From NCBI GenBank assembly GCA_930367215.1, contig OV884059.1, positions 224,005,803 to 224,069,802 on the forward strand: DNA of 64,000 bases, in the 5' to 3' direction. A program made the position numbers and the translations under genes. The first letter of the stretch is position 1. Each line of letters opens with the position of its first letter. This stretch comes from Pollenia angustigena (taxonomy: Eukaryota > Arthropoda > Insecta > Diptera > Polleniidae). Below are positions 1 through 10,485 of the stretch, in pieces. The notes beneath the pieces were generated by a model. It saw only the letters and a program-made list of their open reading frames with translations, was not told the origin of the DNA and made no database searches.

Positions 1-596
1 ATAACAAAACACAAACCACGTTAAACAAAGGCATTAGTTCAACAAACGTTGTTTTTTGTGCAAAAAAATGTATTTAGTAATATTGTTTTGTGTTATAATA
101 TTATTTACTTACTTAAATATTATTTACTCGTGTTGTGGTGAACTTAAAAGTTAATTGTTACAAGAGTTTTGTAAATAAATCTAAACTAAATAAATTTGTG
201 CTCATTGTATTGCGGCATAGAATATGATGAAAAGAGAAATGCAAAAGGGCATTTTCTTTTGAAAGAGACAAAAAAACGCAAAATCTTCCGTCTCGTGACA
301 GTTCTGTGTATTCTGTGTTCGGGATCAAGATGTAGAATATAATATACAATGGTTAGAGATGTGTAATTAACAATGGTTATAGATGACATTCATGATCTGA
401 ATGTCACAGCTGATTATTATCTATTTGCATTAGGGTCAGCCATAACTATGAATATGGATCTAACTCACACTACAGAAATATAACATATTTTTAGAAGAAT
501 TCTTGACAAAAAGTACGAGAACACAGAAGTAAGGCAGAACATATAAATCAATTAAAATGGATAATCATTCAAAGCAAATTTCGATACAATTTGGCT
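1..596. other. AT-rich non-coding, nothing recognised
   Basis: No exon, RNA gene or clear terminal repeat was found. The short reading frames here have no splice context or recognisable protein similarity. Confidence 0.5.
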
Positions 597-752
597 TAAA
601 TATTGATGTTTGACTATTGACTGCCAGCAGTCGTCAATGGCTGTGAGTGTTAAACGGCAAATCCCTCTGAAGAGATTGAGTGGTTGCAATTGAAACATGT
701 GAGTGTAACCGTTCCGTGAAAGCCTGGGTTCGATTCCCGCGGTAGTCAAGAA
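597..752 (+). repeat. Dispersed repeat with tRNA-like B box (SINE candidate)
   Basis: Bases 726-737 read GGGTTCGATTCC, a match to the pol III B box of tRNA genes. A weaker A-box-like GATTGAGTGG lies about 50 bases upstream near 679. The segment is similar on the opposite strand to 58085-58205, sharing the stretches around AAACGGCAAA and CCTCTGAAGAGATTG. I could not fold it into a complete tRNA, so a tRNA-derived SINE or tRNA relic is more likely than an active tRNA gene. Confidence 0.4.
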
Positions 753-1106
753 TGAAAAATTATCAATAAATTTTAATTGATTTCATGTATTTTACAACAT
801 GAACTTCATAAAAAAAAATTTAATGAAACTTAAATTTGATAAGCTCTAGCCTCATTAAAATATCAAAATTTGGATTGAAAACCATAAACAGTTCAACAAA
901 ATAACCACAATACAAATTAAATTTGATATATTGAGAATTTTATGTTTTCGTCTTAGCAGATTTTTAGCATATTTTCTTCATTTTAAGATTAAGCTGATTT
1001 TAGCAAATTTTGTTGAAGTTTTGGCATACATGTTCTCATTAACCAGTTATGGCAACACTGCTCTCGAATATATTTCTAACAACTATTACGGCATTTCCTT
1101 AACCCC

Positions 1107-1806
1107 GGGTCTCCACGTAGCAATATTTATTGCGGCAAACGTTAAATTTGATTGCTCCATAAAATTTGCGACGTATAGACCGCATATTGCCATGAGTGGC
1201 AATCCATTGCGCAATGATTGCTCTTCTTATTGCTTGAGCAATTATTGCTTAGCAATCTGCTGTCAAATCAGTTGTAATTTATCTGACATTTCATTTCTCT
1301 GTACTGTTTGTTTTTTATTAGTGTGTTTATTTATTAAAAAACCAAGTAAAAAAATACTTCAACAAAATACAGAAAAAGATTTTATATATTATATTTTTAA
1401 ATAAACGTCAATATTAACAAAAGCAAACGACGAATTTGTTTTTTTTTTTTTTTTTTTGTATATTTTTATTTTCTCAATAGAACAATACAAGTTTTAGGTT
1501 TTTTTCATACGCAAATAAACAAAAAAGCAATACAAAACGCAGCTACGACAATTACAATTAATTATTTTATTAATTTAATTAATTAATTTAAAAAAGAAAA
1601 TTTAACAATCACAACATAAAACATTTGTTATAAATTCAGCCACAAAACTTTGTACAACTACTCGAGGTGAAAATTGCAAATTTATGGCAAAGCAATAACA
1701 AGTATTCTCCAGCAATATAATCAGCAATCATTGATCCCTTGTTCTGTCATTGTTCTGCCGACGTTATTGCTTGTACTTGGCAATAAAAATTGCTACGTGG
1801 AGACCC
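1107..1806. mobile_element. TIR element, GGGTCTCCACGTAGCAA ends
   Basis: The first 17 bases (GGGTCTCCACGTAGCAA) reappear as their exact reverse complement at 1790-1806. The ~700-base interior has no transposase frame, so this is a non-autonomous element. Similar GTCTCCAC/GGAGACGTGGGG ends occur at 29030-29690, and related GCAATTATTGC-rich sequence at 6880-7080. No target duplication could be fixed. Confidence 0.6.
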
Positions 1807-1813
1807 AGCGTAA

Positions 1814-2534
1814 AGGCTCAGTTAGCCGGGAGTAATAGTAACAGTAACCTAACCGTAAAAAAGTAAGACCAATCTTTTCTTACAGATTGAGACGTAACAT
1901 CTTACTGCTTACTATAATCGCTCTAATTGCTTTTTATACAACAAAATGAATCAGCTGATTTTCAACGTTATAGGCTTTTTACACTGATCAACATCTAACA
2001 TCTACCATCAAAGATGTAGAAAATGTGAAACACTCGTTTACATTGCTCACATCTAACATCTACCATTAAGCAAAAATTTCACCATTTTTGAAAAAAAAAA
2101 AATTTTTTATTTAAAATGTTTTATTTTCACAAAAGTGCCAAAATTTAAAAAGAACACTCAAAAATGTATTTGAAGTTCAATTTGTTTAAAAATATAAAAA
2201 ATACTTGAGAAAAAACTATTGCACTAAAAGATAAAACTTGACAAATGGTAACGCTGCTTTCAAAACAAACTTCTTTTTGTCAGTGATGCCACAATAATAA
2301 TATAACTTATTTCCACTTTTCTAGTGATGACACTAAAATAATCGAAACATGTAGAATGGAATAAAATGAGATAGGAACATCTTTTAAAGATGTTGAAAGA
2401 TGTTGGTTTTTAGCCCTATGTATTTCTTATGGAAAGATGTTAACAACTTCGCAAATGGTGGCAAATTGATGGTAGATGTTAGATGTTAATCAGTGTAAAA
2501 AGGCTATTACTGTTACTCCCGGCTAACTGAGCCT
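1814..2534. mobile_element. TIR element with TAA duplication (Harbinger-like MITE)
   Basis: Ends are AGGCTCAGTTAGCCGGGAGT and its reverse complement, a terminal inverted repeat of at least 20 bases. TAA flanks both sides (1811-1813 and 2535-2537). A second inverted pair inside (TTTTTACACTGAT followed by AACATCTAACATC, near 1977 and 2480) suggests an inner element or extended subterminal repeats. A 3-bp TWA duplication is typical of PIF/Harbinger elements. There is no coding capacity. Confidence 0.6.
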
Positions 2535-2536
2535 TA

Positions 2537-2888
2537 AGGCTAGATTACACTATCTCACAAGTCTTACGTATTCCATAATACTTTGTGAGATAGAAGTCTA
2601 ATGAGTCTAATGAGTTTTGTTTCGAAATCTAATTTAACATGACAGTTTGTGTTCACACCATCACATAAAGTATAAACACTCACACATAAATAAAAAGCAA
2701 CCTTGATCCAATGAAAAGTATTATTGTTTGGAAATTTTTCAAAAAACGATGAAGTCGTATGGGATGTCAAACTTTTTTCATAATACTTGTCATTTTCGTG
2801 ACACATTGCATTCACACTATCACACTTTGTCATATTACTTGAGTTTTTGATATGTATTAAAACAAAGTATAATAGTGTAATTTAGCCT
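2537..2888. mobile_element. Second TIR element with TTA duplication
   Basis: Starts AGGCTAGATTACACTAT and ends with the near-exact reverse complement ATAGTGTAATTTAGCCT. TTA flanks it at 2534-2536 and 2889-2891. The left duplication overlaps the right edge of the preceding element, so the two are directly abutted. It is about 352 bases, non-coding, and the same kind of 3-bp-TSD MITE. Confidence 0.55.
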
Positions 2889-3986
2889 TTAAGATTTTAA
2901 TACATAAAATGCTTTTTGAGAGCATACTTTCAGTTTCCCTGGTGATGACTATTTTTAATATCTTTAAGATACAGAAATTACCTTCAAGCCAACCAAAAAG
3001 AAGAAATAAATACCAATGGATGAATAATGATGAATGGAATGGGTGCAAAATAAATAAATAAATAAAAACATAGTGATAATAATAAACAAACGCACACATT
3101 TATAGATTCATACGCAAACACACTTTATATTGACAGATGTACTGCAGCAACAACAACAACACATCCAAACATGCCTAATTGGTATTAAAAATGTAAACAG
3201 TAGTCAGGGTTTTTTGTAAATTAATAACAAACTAAATTTTTTTGAAGTTGAAATTAAATAAAATAAAGTTTAGATACCTATTTTGTGATCCCTCAAAGGT
3301 TAAACAATTAATGAAAATATTTTGTATTTATTAACAAAAACATAAATCTCTAATTATTATTTTCATTAAGATTCAAGGTTTTGGATAATATTTAAAAATT
3401 TTACACAAAATTGACCCACCTTTATTTTTTTATTTAAATATCAACACTTTTCTTTTATTTAATTTGATTTACTACTTAATTTTCCACTGATTTCTAGACA
3501 ATTTTTTATTAGTAAAATAATTTTTTTACTCAACTTTCCAAAAAAATATTCAAGTGCTTTTTTATTTATTTTGTTTGAACTCTTGTTTTTTTGTTTTTAA
3601 TGCATTTTCTTTTCACCGTTCATGTTCCGAACAAAACAAAGCTTTATTTGCAACTGATTGCTTGTAGAGCAAAAATCTCATAAATGAGATTGAAATCAAC
3701 TTCATTTAAATTTTAAAAGGTAGCCAACAACAGGGCTTTGTATTGTTGTTTTGTGATACGAACTGTCAAACAGCAAAGGGGTTGAAAAGAGACAAAAGAT
3801 AAAAACAAAAAACTTGTTTACTTGTTTACTATACAACTTTGACAGTTTGTATCGCAAAACAAGCAAATAAAAAATAACCAGCTGGCTTTCCGAGACTACC
3901 TGCTATAAATATACCTTGATATAAATTATGTATGATAAATAAAGAGAGTAAAAACAAATCTGATTAAAATATTATGGAAAAAATCG
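2889..3986. other. Intergenic, nothing recognised
   Basis: AT-rich non-coding sequence with short homopolymer runs. No exon or complete repeat was identified. Confidence 0.4.
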
Positions 3987-3994
3987 GTACGAAC

Positions 3995-4219
3995 CAAGGT
4001 ATATGTACACAAGGTAAACTCGTTGGCCCATATGTTTGTCAGCTGATTACCCCTAGTTGGAACCCAAACGTCAAATTTCGTGTATATGAGCAAAAATTTG
4101 TACATGTGTGCGTTAAATTGTTTTTGTTTTATATGAAGACAATTTTGACAACTTGGTTCCTTTTATAGAGCAGCATGTCTACACTTCCAAATGAGTCCAC
4201 CTTGTGTAAATATACCTTG
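3995..4219. mobile_element. CAAGGTATA MITE, copy 1, 8-bp duplication
   Basis: Begins CAAGGTATATGTACACAAGG and ends TATACCTTG. GTACGAAC flanks it exactly (3987-3994 and 4220-4227). A near-identical 224-base copy at 35510-35733 has its own exact 8-bp duplication. The short frame inside is not a gene. Confidence 0.85.
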
Positions 4220-4232
4220 GTACGAACTCAAT

Positions 4233-4345
4233 CTTGTTATAACATGATGTTAAAAATAAAAGCATTCTTAAAACATATCCATTAAAAACCATGTTAAAAC
4301 GTGAGAAAAACTCTTACATGATGAAGGTATACTTAACGCGAGTGT
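4233..4345. repeat. Fragment of the ACAACTGACATGA MITE family
   Basis: The stretch with TTATAACATGATGTTA, followed by a GTTAAAACGTGAGAAAA-like segment and ACATGATGAAGGTATACTTAAC, parallels the interiors of the elements at 28051-28211 and 56353-56523. Its far end appears to resume after the element at 4364-4569, so it may have been interrupted by it. Confidence 0.45.
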
Positions 4346-4363
4346 TCGAAAATAAAAACTAGT

Positions 4364-4569
4364 GGAATTCACGGTTTGCTTGTAGACCTTGCACATCTTG
4401 TAGGTTAGGTAAATCTTGATTTAAAACACGACAACAATAAAATACATACATTTTAAATTTAAGTGTTGTAGATGGCGTACACATAGTAAATTTCCGTTGA
4501 CGTGATTTAAAGCACGATTTACCATACCTAAAAGATGTACAAGGTCAACAATAGAAAACCGTGAATTCC
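4364..4569. mobile_element. TIR element, GGAATTCACGGTTT ends
   Basis: GGAATTCACGGTTT at the left edge is matched by AAACCGTGAATTCC at the right edge. The inner arms also match (ACCTTGCACATCTT near 4388 with AAGATGTACAAGGT near 4532). About 206 bases, non-coding. Confidence 0.6.
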
Positions 4570-5078
4570 GTTATTATATAATGCGCTTAAGTGTTCGGTA
4601 CGGTAGAAATATAAAAAAAAAACTTTAACTGTTTCTAATCTTTGTGCACAAAAATAATAATGTAATAGTATCAAGCGTATTTTCGATGTGGTTTGCAGAA
4701 CGAAAAATGTCGCGTTTTTTTAAATTTTGACTCGATTTTTAACAAAATAAAATCAAAAATTTCTTGAAAACATTACTTACAATATCGAAAAAAGAGAATA
4801 TTCACTTAAATTTTTTGAAACCCCTGATTTTATATAGAATCGAAAACAAATCTGGGTTAAAAGTAAATTTTTAAAAATAGTTCATGCAATGAAATTGTTT
4901 ACAAGACTGATTTGACTTTATGTATTACAATCCAATTCCAAATACCCAATTTCAATACAACTATTAAGACATTAATCCTTTGCTTCATTTCTTGTCGATG
5001 TAACATTATGTTTCGATAAAAACTGAATACAACATTTTAACTTATTCTGACTTATTATAACACAAAACTGATTTTTTT

Positions 5079-5116
5079 TATTTTTTTTTTTTTTTTTTTT
5101 TTTGCATAAAACTCTA

Positions 5117-5176
<60 letters not shown>

Positions 5177-5214
5177 GCATATATGTATATATATATATAT
5201 ATATATATTGTGCA

Positions 5215-5251
<37 letters not shown>
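5079..5251. repeat. Poly-T tract and long TA microsatellite
   Basis: A T-run near 5083-5102 is followed by almost unbroken TA dinucleotides from about 5118 to 5251, interrupted twice by the same TTGTGCATATATG segment. The frames in both directions through it are artefacts of the repeat. Confidence 0.95.
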
Positions 5252-5256
<5 letters not shown>

Positions 5257-5428
5257 AATCTCTTTATTATTTCAAATATATGTAGGTACATATATTGTTC
5301 CAAAACCGCATAAATAAATCTTTTCAAGTTAGTTTGACTTTACTGTTTTAATTAAAAATTTGCAATGTGAAAACCCCGCTTTTTTCTTAATTCTTCTTCT
5401 TATAAATGCCAATTATTTAGATCCCTGT

Positions 5429-5601
5429 TTAAAACTACTCCTTAGTGGTCCAAAGGTGGGTTATATGGTCCTCTCCTAGGACATCGTAATGTTAAATAGA
5501 CCAGGGTTTTTCCATACGTTTGGGTTACTTTTGGACGAGTCCTGGTCCCTTGTGGACTACTCTTTACACGCGTGTTTGGACTGGTCCTATTATTTGCAGG
5601 G
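5429..5601 (-). mobile_element. CCCTGCAAATAA element, truncated copy
   Basis: Reverse-oriented partial copy of the family present at 16914-17250 and 22655-23029. It runs from a CTACTCCTTAGTGGTCC segment to the terminus TTATTTGCAGGG. The other end is missing and the tandem duplication at 5600 starts at its terminus. Confidence 0.7.
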
Positions 5602-5849
5602 ATTACTTGAGGGTTACACGATCAAGTTTTGCCTATCAAGTTTTAATACACTCACACTTTTTTACCAATACACTCATACTTTTAAAAATTGATACGAACT
5701 TGCCCAAGGCGAATTCCACTACAGGGATTACTTGAGGGTTACACGATCCAGTTTTGCCTATCAAGTTTTAATACACTCACACTTTTTTACCAATACACTT
5801 ATACTTTTAAAAATTGATACGAATTTGCCCAAGGCGAATTCAACTACAG
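5600..5849. repeat. 125-bp tandem duplication
   Basis: The unit starting GATTACTTGAGGGTTACACG at 5601 is repeated from 5726, a period of 125 bases, with only a few differences (for example CGATCAAG versus CGATCCAG). It contains CACGATCAAGTTTTGCC, which is related to the ends of elements at 19631 and 27090, and an AAGGCGAATTC segment like the CAAGGCGAAT MITEs. Confidence 0.85.
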
Positions 5850-6050
5850 GTGGTGTCGGAACTACAACAATCCAAAAACAACAGAAACAATATACGGTTT
5901 TTTGCATTGCATTGTTAGTGCCATTAGCTCGAAATGTCAACCATTATAAGCAAAACACTAACAAATCAAAACAAATAAGCCCGAACTGTCAGAATCAGAA
6001 TTTTAGGCAATTTTAATGACAACATTGTAAGATCTGACCATCGTCTGTAC

Positions 6051-6395
6051 CATGGTGAAATAAACAGGTGGCAGCACTACGCCAGATGACGATTTTTTGC
6101 TCTTGCATTGTTTGTCTAGGTTTATGTCAAAATTTTGTTTATGTTTACAAAAAGTCCAAGTTTTGTGCTGTGATTATTGTATTTTATTGCAGTTTTTGAT
6201 AATTTAAAATTAAAATAAATAAGATATTGACCATAATTAAATAAAAATTGGCTTAAAAATTATTAATTTCATCACGTTCAGCGCCACGCTTTGATTTTTG
6301 TTAAAAGTATTTTTTGACTTTAACGGTGATATAACTTCCATTTTTGTAATGTTGTATTTGTTGCCGTAGCGATGCCACCTGCTTATTCCACCATG
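6051..6395. mobile_element. P-element-like MITE with 8-bp duplication GTCTGTAC
   Basis: Left end CATGGTGAAATAAACAGGTG; the right end read inward is CATGGTGGAATAAGCAGGTG. Both resemble the Drosophila P-element terminus CATGATGAAATAACATAAGG as I recall it. GTCTGTAC flanks the element exactly (6043-6050 and 6396-6403), and 8-bp duplications are the rule for P elements. The interior is 345 bases long with no transposase frame, so this is a non-autonomous derivative. Assignment to the P superfamily rests on the end sequence and duplication only. Confidence 0.65.
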
Positions 6396-6403
6396 GTCTG
6401 TAC

Positions 6404-6617
6404 CAAGCCGAATTAACTCCAGGTGAGCTCAAATCGTCAGCCGTTCGTCAGCTGTATCCACGGCTAATTAAAAAAATGGTGAAGCGTCAAAATATTGTTT
6501 TGTTTCTATACTGAAATTTGACAACAAGTCAGAAAATTGCAAAAACAAAATTCATGGGGCATACATGAGGCTTTTTGTAGTTGTAGAGTTGCACTTACCT
6601 GTTATAAATTCGCCTTG
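6404..6617. mobile_element. CAAGGCGAAT MITE inserted in the P-like element's target copy
   Basis: Begins CAAGCCGAATTAACTCC and ends AATTCGCCTTG. The preceding 8 bases GTCTGTAC (6396-6403) recur at 6618-6625. The left copy is also the right duplication of the neighbouring P-like element, so the target occurs three times and the insertions happened in sequence. Confidence 0.8.
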
Positions 6618-6732
6618 GTCTGTACGAAGCTATAGTTTAAAAAACATGCATACGGTGATGCCAATTCTTAAAAAACATATTGTTTGCAAAACGGACGCAA
6701 TTTTGAGTTTTTAATGAAGACTGACTTTAAAA

Positions 6733-6850
6733 AATATCGAATTCGATAGTCGTATTTCAATATCGATATATCGGTATTTTAAATATCGGCGATATATATC
6801 GATTTTTTTAAATATCGATATTTTGATATATCGATATTTTTTGCCCATTG
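6733..6850. repeat. ATCGAT-rich palindromic tract
   Basis: Repeated ATATCGATAT and related self-complementary words fill about 110 bases, ending TTTTTTGCCCATTGCTAG. It resembles the interior style of the TAGGG-ended hAT-like element at 62226-63589. No matching left terminus is visible, so it may be a truncated element end. Confidence 0.5.
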
Positions 6851-7151
6851 CTAGTCAGAACATGCACGATTGCCAAGCAACAACAGCAATACTAACCCCA
6901 AGTCTAGACGAGCAATTTGTTTGGCAATTATTGCCGTAGCAACTATCAAATTATATTGCCAACACTAGATATTAACGTGTGGACTGCATAAATATGTATT
7001 TGAACACATTTTCAGCAACAAATGTTATAATATATTGCTGAGCAATTATCTTTTTACACAAGCTGCCAAAATCAATTATCAGTTTTAAAAAAGGAAAAAT
7101 TTTAAACTTAAAACATAAAATTTAAATACAAAATTTACAAATTAATAATAA

Positions 7152-8217
7152 AACAAGTTAGAGTGCTATATTCGGCTGTGCCGAATCTTTGATACCCTCC
7201 ACCGACAGTTAGAATGTTTAAGGAGTAATATCTGTATGATGTTATTATTATCTAAAACTGTGACGATTTGTTATTAATTATGGTTTTAGGCGACTAAACT
7301 GTTTTCCGGTAGTAGGGTTTATATGGGGCCTAAGGTAAATTATGGAGCGATCACCACGAAATTTCACAGCGTCATTTCTAGTCCATTAATTATGGTTTTA
7401 GGCGTAAACTCTTTTCCCGGAGTAGGGTTTCTATGGGACCTAGTGTAAATTATGTACCGATCTTCACGAAATTTTAGAGTATCATTTATAGTCCTATAAA
7501 ACTGTGACGAGCCAAAATTTGTTATGATTGCATTACTTTTTACAGTTTTAGGCGTACTAAACTGTTTTCCGGTAGTAGGGTTTATATGGGGCCTAAGGTA
7601 AATTTTGGAGCGATCACCACGAAATTTCACAGCGTCATTTCTAGTCCATTTAAACTGTGACGTACCAATTTCTGTTATGATTGCATTATTTTTTACAGTT
7701 TTAGGCGTACTAAACTGTTTTCCGGGAGTAGTGTTTATATGGGGCTTAGGGTAAATTATAAACGGATCTTCACGAAATTTAACAGCGTGATTTCCAGTCA
7801 AATAAAACAAATTTTTGCAAAATTTTATCTCATTCCGTGACTTGTTCCAGCATTTATGTTATTTTTTGTAACAAAATTATCAATTTTTTTAGGTGGTGGT
7901 TCCACACTTGATTCATAGCTCTGGTCCTACTGAACCGATTTTGCTGGATTTCAATCCCAAACTGCTTAGAATAACTAAAAGTAATTTGCCACCAAGTTTG
8001 TTCATTTCTTTTGAGTTGTTCGAAAGTGAGCGTGTTTTCAACAGACGGTCAGACAGACGGACAGACAGACGGACATGGCTAAATCGACTTAGAATTACTC
8101 AAGGACCCAGAATATATATACTTTATGAGGTCTGAGATGAATAATAAAAAAGTTTCACACGGAATGACAAACTTAATATACCCTCTTCACAACCAATTGT
8201 GGTGGAGGGTATAAAAA
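7152..8217. mobile_element. Dispersed element with ATTCGGCTGTGCCGAAT hairpin
   Basis: Near the left end is the perfect hairpin ATTCGGCTGTGCCGAAT followed by ATACCCTCCACC; the right end carries the mirror GGTGGAGGGTAT. The interior contains 4 imperfect repeats of a ~110-190-base unit (GTAGTAGGGTTTATATGGGG motif near 7310, 7420, 7575, 7725) and a GGACAGACAGACGGAC tract near 8055. Related copies lie at 16377, 32148 and 36889. The class is unclear and the frames inside are not genes. Confidence 0.65.
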
Positions 8218-8971
8218 TAATTTAAAATAAATTGGTTGCCAAAGAAAATGTAAGTATTTATTTACATACAAATTCATGATTTGTATTAAGACATACGTTT
8301 ACTCCACTCTTGATTTCACCTAAAAATATTACCATCACAATAACAACACTTGTCAAATGCTTGTCGTGCTGGCAAATTCACTCGTGTACGTGTACTGTAT
8401 TAACCATCATATCTACATTTTTTGATTTTCCATCCACAATCGTCTGTGTCACACATAAAAACACATTTTCACTAATAAGTATTTATGAGTATGGATTAGG
8501 ATAAGGGTATTTGGCCATTCAGAAAGCTGATCGAATTGAACTTTTGTATTCAAACTGCCAAACAACACACCTTAAAATATCCTATAAATATTGTTGTAGA
8601 GCTTAAAGTTACATAAGATGTGTGATTCTATTATTATTCATATTCATTAGCACAAGTGTTGAAACGTTTAATTTTTTAACGGTATAATACCGGTATTAAA
8701 GGAAACGGTATACGTATACCGGTATTTTATTCAACAAACAAATTTCGGTATCGGTATCAATACCGGTATTTGATAAATAGAAACAAAAATTGCAAGTCTG
8801 GACGATGACTTAATAAACAAAAGTAGTCGGTTTTTAAATGTGCCTTGGATTTTAAAACTTTTGATCTGGCAGCTCTTTGATTAAAAAGTAAATAGAACCA
8901 TTTGCGCTTTGATTTTGTTTATCAATTTTAAAATAAATATTTTTTCTTTTTTTTTTGTTTGTAAAATAAAA
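8218..8971. other. Upstream region of Nse4 with ACCGGT-rich tract
   Basis: Bases 8300-8470 resemble part of the repeat at 49440-49640 in inverse orientation. From 8677 to 8775 a tract of TACCGGTA and related self-complementary words occurs. The 5' UTR and promoter of Nse4 presumably lie just before 8972, but no core motif was convincing. Confidence 0.4.
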
Positions 8972-10281
8972 ATGAATAATTGTTCCCAGTATGGAGATCG
9001 AAAACAACGATATAAACAGTTGTTGGAGGAATCAAATCAGCTGCGTAAGTATGCCACTTTTTTAAATGATACAGAATAATACTTGACTATGGGCAATTTT
9101 AGAGCAAGAGATTGGCCACCAATTGCCTAGTGAAACATGTCGAGCGGTGCAGACTCTTGTACAGCATTGTGACAATATTCATAAAGAAACTGAGATGGTG
9201 GAAAAAGTTGAAAACCCCAGCGAAATTGTTATGGACGCACAGCTAATAAAAAGTGTTCATGAATCCGTATCAAAGTTATTATTAGCAAATGCTGAATTTA
9301 ACGATGGCATGTACAGTAACGCTTTGGTAAGAACCATTTTAAGTATGTTCTAGAATATAAAATTTAAGGTACGCCTAGATATTTTCCATGAAAAACTTTT
9401 GAATTTTTTGATACTCTATAAAAATTTTAAAGGCAAATTTAGCGTCTAATATTCTAGGAAGGGTTGTTTATTTTTTTTTTTTTTTTTACTTTTCAGAACG
9501 CTTTAATATCACAAAATGAATCGGACAATTGGCCGGTAATTACCGAAATAGCCGTTAGAGTAGCCAGACCTGCCATTGCAAAACCCAGTATGTTGGGTGC
9601 TATCGATATTGAGCCTAAGGAGCGTGTAGTCAAAGATAGACAACAACGTCGTCGTACAGTGCTATCGCAAGAAAAACGACCCGAAACCGTAAAGCAATTA
9701 AAACGTGATGATCGTGGCGCAGAAAAGCTAAATATTACTTTAAAGCAAGTCAACAATTTGTTTCAAAGAAACAATCGACAACCAATACCTTTCTATCGCC
9801 TTATTATTGACCCAAACAATTTTATGAATACAGTAGAAAATTCATTTCAAATGGCTTTTTTAGCACGTGATGGAAATATTGCTATAGAATCCGGTGAAGA
9901 TGGTTATCCTCAAGTTCGCTTGGCACATAAGGAAGAAATTGAAAGGCACATAGATACCTCGCAAGCTATATGTTCGTTGAATATGGAACTATGTAAGGTA
10001 AAATAGAAACTCTTAATACATATATATTTTTGTTTATATATGAGCCTAGGTAAAATAAGGGACTGTTTGGCTGGCTCATCATTATTATAGCAGTTTCTGG
10101 GTAGGAAATAATTTTAATATATTGAACCCTACTGTTATTTATTTTCAATCAATTTTCAATAAAAAAAAATTTATTTGTTTTACAGGAAATGATAGAAATC
10201 TATGAAATTGTTGAACCAATGCTTTATGTACCTGAAGAACCGGAAGAAAATGATGATTCAAACCCCAATTATAACGAATAG
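8972..10281 (+). CDS. Nse4: Nse4, non-SMC element 4 of the SMC5/6 complex
   Basis: Kleisin subunit that bridges SMC5 and SMC6 heads in the nuclear SMC5/6 DNA-repair complex. Exons: 8972-9044, 9103-9326, 9497-9997, 10186-10281, all with GT-AG introns of 58, 170 and 188 bases and consistent phase, giving 297 residues, close to the family's usual size. The C-terminal Nse4 signature is clear at residues 197-225 (IPFYRLIIDP, TVENSF, FLARDG). A basic linker with RRRT lies near 148-153 and an acidic tail ends the protein. The ATG at 8972 is the first in the open frame, preceded by AT-rich sequence. The second intron is bounded by a direct repeat of AACGCTTT, so residues NAL occur twice at the junction; the exact splice choice there is less sure. 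It lies tail to tail with Vps4. Confidence 0.9.
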
Positions 10282-10363
10282 ACTATTAAAAATTTTTTAA
10301 ATTCTCATAATTTTCACAATATATTCTATGAACAAAGTTAATTATTTTCTTAATTTATTTTGA

Positions 10364-10485
10364 AGGCCAATTTAGCTAAGTTCAGTTATAATTAACTATG
10401 TATTACTAAAACTGCCAGTACACAATATATTTGTTTGACAGTTATAGTGATAGTTCATTATAGTTGAACTTGGTGAAATTGGTCG
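10364..10485. mobile_element. Short TIR element just after Nse4
   Basis: Left arm GGCCAATTTAGCTAAGTTCA and right arm GAACTTGGTGAAATTGGTC are imperfect inverted repeats, related to the cleaner pair at 40199-40312. It starts 83 bases after the Nse4 stop codon and so may be transcribed in its 3' UTR. Confidence 0.5.

Noticed and set aside
600..750. A complete tRNA gene
   Set aside because: A B box is present but I could not form acceptor, D and anticodon stems around it.
931..1404. 157-codon open frame, hydrophobic and cysteine-rich
   Set aside because: Its second half lies inside the 1107-1806 TIR element and it has no recognisable domain or splice context; chance frame.
5102..5327. Tyr/Ile repeat peptides on both strands
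   Set aside because: Translation of the TA microsatellite.
7364..7810. 148-codon minus-strand frame with internal repeats
   Set aside because: It follows the tandem non-coding units of the hairpin element; the repeats in the peptide mirror the DNA units.
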